From positions 19,305 to 34,865 of the forward strand of contig MGUR01000057.1 of NCBI GenBank assembly GCA_001800075.1: a stretch of 15,561 nucleotides of DNA. Reading direction: 5' to 3'. Below are positions 14,061-15,561 of this stretch, in pieces (position 1 is the first letter of the stretch; each line of letters begins with the position of its first letter). Below the pieces are notes generated by a model. That model saw only the letters and a program-made list of their open reading frames with translations, did not search any database and had not been told where the DNA came from. The position numbers and the translations under genes were made by a program. The DNA comes from Elusimicrobia bacterium RIFCSPLOWO2_01_FULL_59_12. GTDB lineage: Bacteria > Elusimicrobiota > Elusimicrobia > 2-01-FULL-59-12.

Positions 14061-15561
14061 TCATCCGTTGTTGGCGATCACGTTCGATTGACCGCTGCTG
14101 TCCGTCACCGTAGATTTGTTGCCGACCACGTTATTGCCCGACACGCCCGGCTGCAAAACAATGGCCCCTGTTTCAATGCGATTGCCTGATACGGCATTGC
14201 CGCTTCCTTCGAGCTGGATGCCTGCTGAGGCCGCCGTTATACGGTTGCCGACAAAAGTGTGGTTACTGCCAAAAGCCCAGATGCCCTTACCCGGGGAGCC
14301 GCCGATCAGGCGGTTGCCTATGACGAGCGCATTGCTGTCGCCTGAATTAATGACGACGCAGGCCACATTGGCGTTTGTTGAGGGGTTCACGATGGTGCAT
14401 CCGCTCAAGACGCAATCCGGGCCCATCGTGAGTCCGCTCATGAATCCGCCCAAGTTCCAGGCGCAATTGGTCATGGACGATTTGGGCGGCATGGCGCTGT
14501 TGAATACGATCCGAATCCCATCGCCCGTGCAGTTCGTAAAGACCCAGCGCGCGCAGGTGTTGCCGAGAAGAAAGGCATCGCCGAATGTCGTCGTGAGGAA
14601 TCCGCAGTGGGCAATTCGAATATCCGTGACGGAGGTATCGGCCCGCATCGTGACGTCAGACCAGTTGCGGAAGGTACAGCCATGAATAAGCCCGCGAGCA
14701 ATCGATGACGCAAAAAAGAGCCCTTGGTTTTTCATGGCGTCGAAGAAGCAATCGGCAATCTCAAAATCCGACGCATTGATGGCGATGTCGCCTCTGTTTG
14801 CGCCTCCGGTCAAGAGCGAACAGTCGACCGTCAGGTCTTTGAGGCCGGTGTTGGCTCCGGCCAGCGTGATGATCGCGACGTTGCCGGAATCAAGGGCGGT
14901 TTGACCTTTGAGAACAGTGGCTCCACGTCCCATTCCGCGCAGGGTAACTTTGGCCGGGATGCTGAGGTTGGCATTGATCTGGTAGGTCCCTTCGCGCAGC
15001 TGCGCCGTTCCGCCGTTGGTTGCGATGCTCGACATCGCCGTGTTGATATTTCCGGTATCGGTGGTCGCATTGCCGGAGGGAGCGGCCACAACCACGCTGG
15101 CGTACCCCGTGCCGCCCCCTGAGCCGCCGGAAGCCGCGATAATGATCTTGTTGTTGACGCCGTCCTGCGTCAGCGTGATTCCGGTGCCGGAGTCCAGCTT
15201 CACGTCCCCGACCAAGGGCGAGGCCGCCCCTTGTTGTCGAACTCCCGTGACTCCGGCGTTGGCCAACGTGATCTTGCTGTTCGGATTGTCCTGCGTCAGT
15301 TGGAGTCCTGTGCCTTGCTCAAGCGTGACATTGCCGGTCAACGCAGCACCCGGATCTCCGGTTTTCTTTAGCGAAGCAACCCCTGATCCCGATGACTGAA
15401 TGGTCACATCGCCGGTTCCATCCGTCGGCGTAACCGTGATCCCGGAGCCGGCAATGATCTTCGACACAGCCATGCGTGCCGTATTGGTGGCCGGGACTGA
15501 AATGCCGGAATTGACGGCGGCATTTCCGTTGTCCGTATAGGTCGCCGTGGCTTCGCCTGCG
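14061..15561 (-). CDS. Right-handed beta-helix (pectate-lyase-like fold) fibre/spike protein, cut by right edge
   Basis: At least 499 codons are visible. The frame runs open to the right edge: upstream of ATG 15473 it reads AGEATATYTDNGNAAV and on to ARM without a stop, and that ATG has no ribosome site, so it is probably internal (numbering below starts there). Residues 3-27 (KIIAGSGITVTPTDGTGDVT) and two 43-residue repeats at 31-116 form a linker or shaft. A Gly-rich hinge (about 113-122) leads into a pectate-lyase-3-like entry (GGTAQLREGTYQI, LSIPAKVTLRGMGRG). Beta-helix coils follow to about residue 455, with N-x-I/V rungs such as FVGNRITAASAGIQLEGSGN. Such folds make trimeric spikes and glycan-degrading proteins, but no catalytic Asp/Glu pair can be assigned. 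Its position before the neck genes suggests a head fibre or decoration instead of a tailspike (inference). Confidence 0.78.
   Translation of the reverse strand, partial: AGEATATYTDNGNAAVNSGISVPATNTARMAVSKIIAGSGITVTPTDGTGDVTIQSSGSGVASLKKTGDPGAALTGNVTLEQGTGLQLTQDNPNSKITLANAGVTGVRQQGAASPLVGDVKLDSGTGITLTQDGVNNKIIIAASGGSGGGTGYASVVVAAPSGNATTDTGNINTAMSSIATNGGTAQLREGTYQINANLSIPAKVTLRGMGRGATVLKGQTALDSGNVAIITLAGANTGLKDLTVDCSLLTGGANRGDIAINASDFEIADCFFDAMKNQGLFFASSIARGLIHGCTFRNWSDVTMRADTSVTDIRIAHCGFLTTTFGDAFLLGNTCARWVFTNCTGDGIRIVFNSAMPPKSSMTNCAWNLGGFMSGLTMGPDCVLSGCTIVNPSTNANVACVVINSGDSNALVIGNRLIGGSPGKGIWAFGSNHTFVGNRITAASAGIQLEGSGNAVSGNRIETGAIVLQPGVSGNNVVGNKSTVTDSSGQSNVIANNG
15126..15383 (-). repeat. Two tandem 43-residue repeats in the beta-helix protein
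   Basis: Copies lie at 15255-15383 and 15126-15254. Both follow the order G-V, a short polar stretch, A-x-L-x-G-N/D-V-x-L, then GTG-L/I-x-L-T-Q-D, N-S/N-K-I and a short hydrophobic strand ending A-A/N. The preceding segment (about 15393-15467) carries a shorter relative, GSGITVTP...GTGDVTI. This suggests a beta-structured shaft built from repeated units. Confidence 0.75.

Noticed and set aside
14061..15473. Pectate lyase or other polysaccharide-degrading enzyme activity for the beta-helix protein
   Set aside because: The fold pattern is visible but no catalytic residues can be assigned from sequence, so only a structural call is made.
1..15561. Defence system, CRISPR array, retron, transposon or tRNA genes
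   Set aside because: Every base is accounted for by tightly packed structural and lysis genes with gaps of at most about 21 bases; the only repeats are in-frame coding repeats without spacer structure.

Overview
The window is a run of bacteriophage (or prophage) structural and lysis genes, all on the minus strand, so it is transcribed from right to left. The evidence for a bacterial virus is the gene order (head-tail connector, adaptor, HK97-gp10-like, terminator, tail tube, chaperone, tape measure, tail-tip hub, fibres, holin-like protein, amidase), the tight packing with stop/start overlaps, and strong Shine-Dalgarno sites of the AGGAGG type. No integrase, repressor, terminase, portal, capsid or tRNA is visible, so temperate versus lytic cannot be decided. 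The host cannot be named. The DNA looks moderately GC-rich (judged by eye, not counted), and codons and ribosome sites look ordinary for bacteria.

In transcription order, the right end holds a large repeat-plus-beta-helix protein (14061 to beyond the right edge) and a fibronectin-III-like protein (12708-14039). Both lie upstream of the neck genes, where capsid or decoration genes usually sit. The neck and tail-completion genes follow: connector (12102-12695), adaptor (11770-12096), HK97-gp10-like (11294-11773) and terminator-like (10803-11294). Then come the tail tube (9831-10793), a putative assembly chaperone (9469-9828) and the tape measure (7531-9456). A long, contractile-sheath-free tail of siphovirus type is implied.

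After the tape measure come two very large tail-tip proteins rich in LamG-like and beta-sandwich modules (4763-7528 and 1213-4761). A small fibre with twelve-residue repeats (552-1199) follows, then a lysis cassette: an XhlA-like membrane protein (286-549) and an N-acetylmuramoyl-L-alanine amidase that runs off the left edge (1-289).

No stretch over about 25 bases lacks a gene, and I see no promoter, terminator, tRNA, CRISPR array, insertion sequence or attachment site. The most notable points are the placement of the beta-helix and Fn3 proteins on the head side of the connector, the lack of a stand-alone distal tail protein with a possible equivalent at the C-terminus of the 1182-residue protein, the internally duplicated LamG/beta-sandwich modules, and the fibre built from short repeats.
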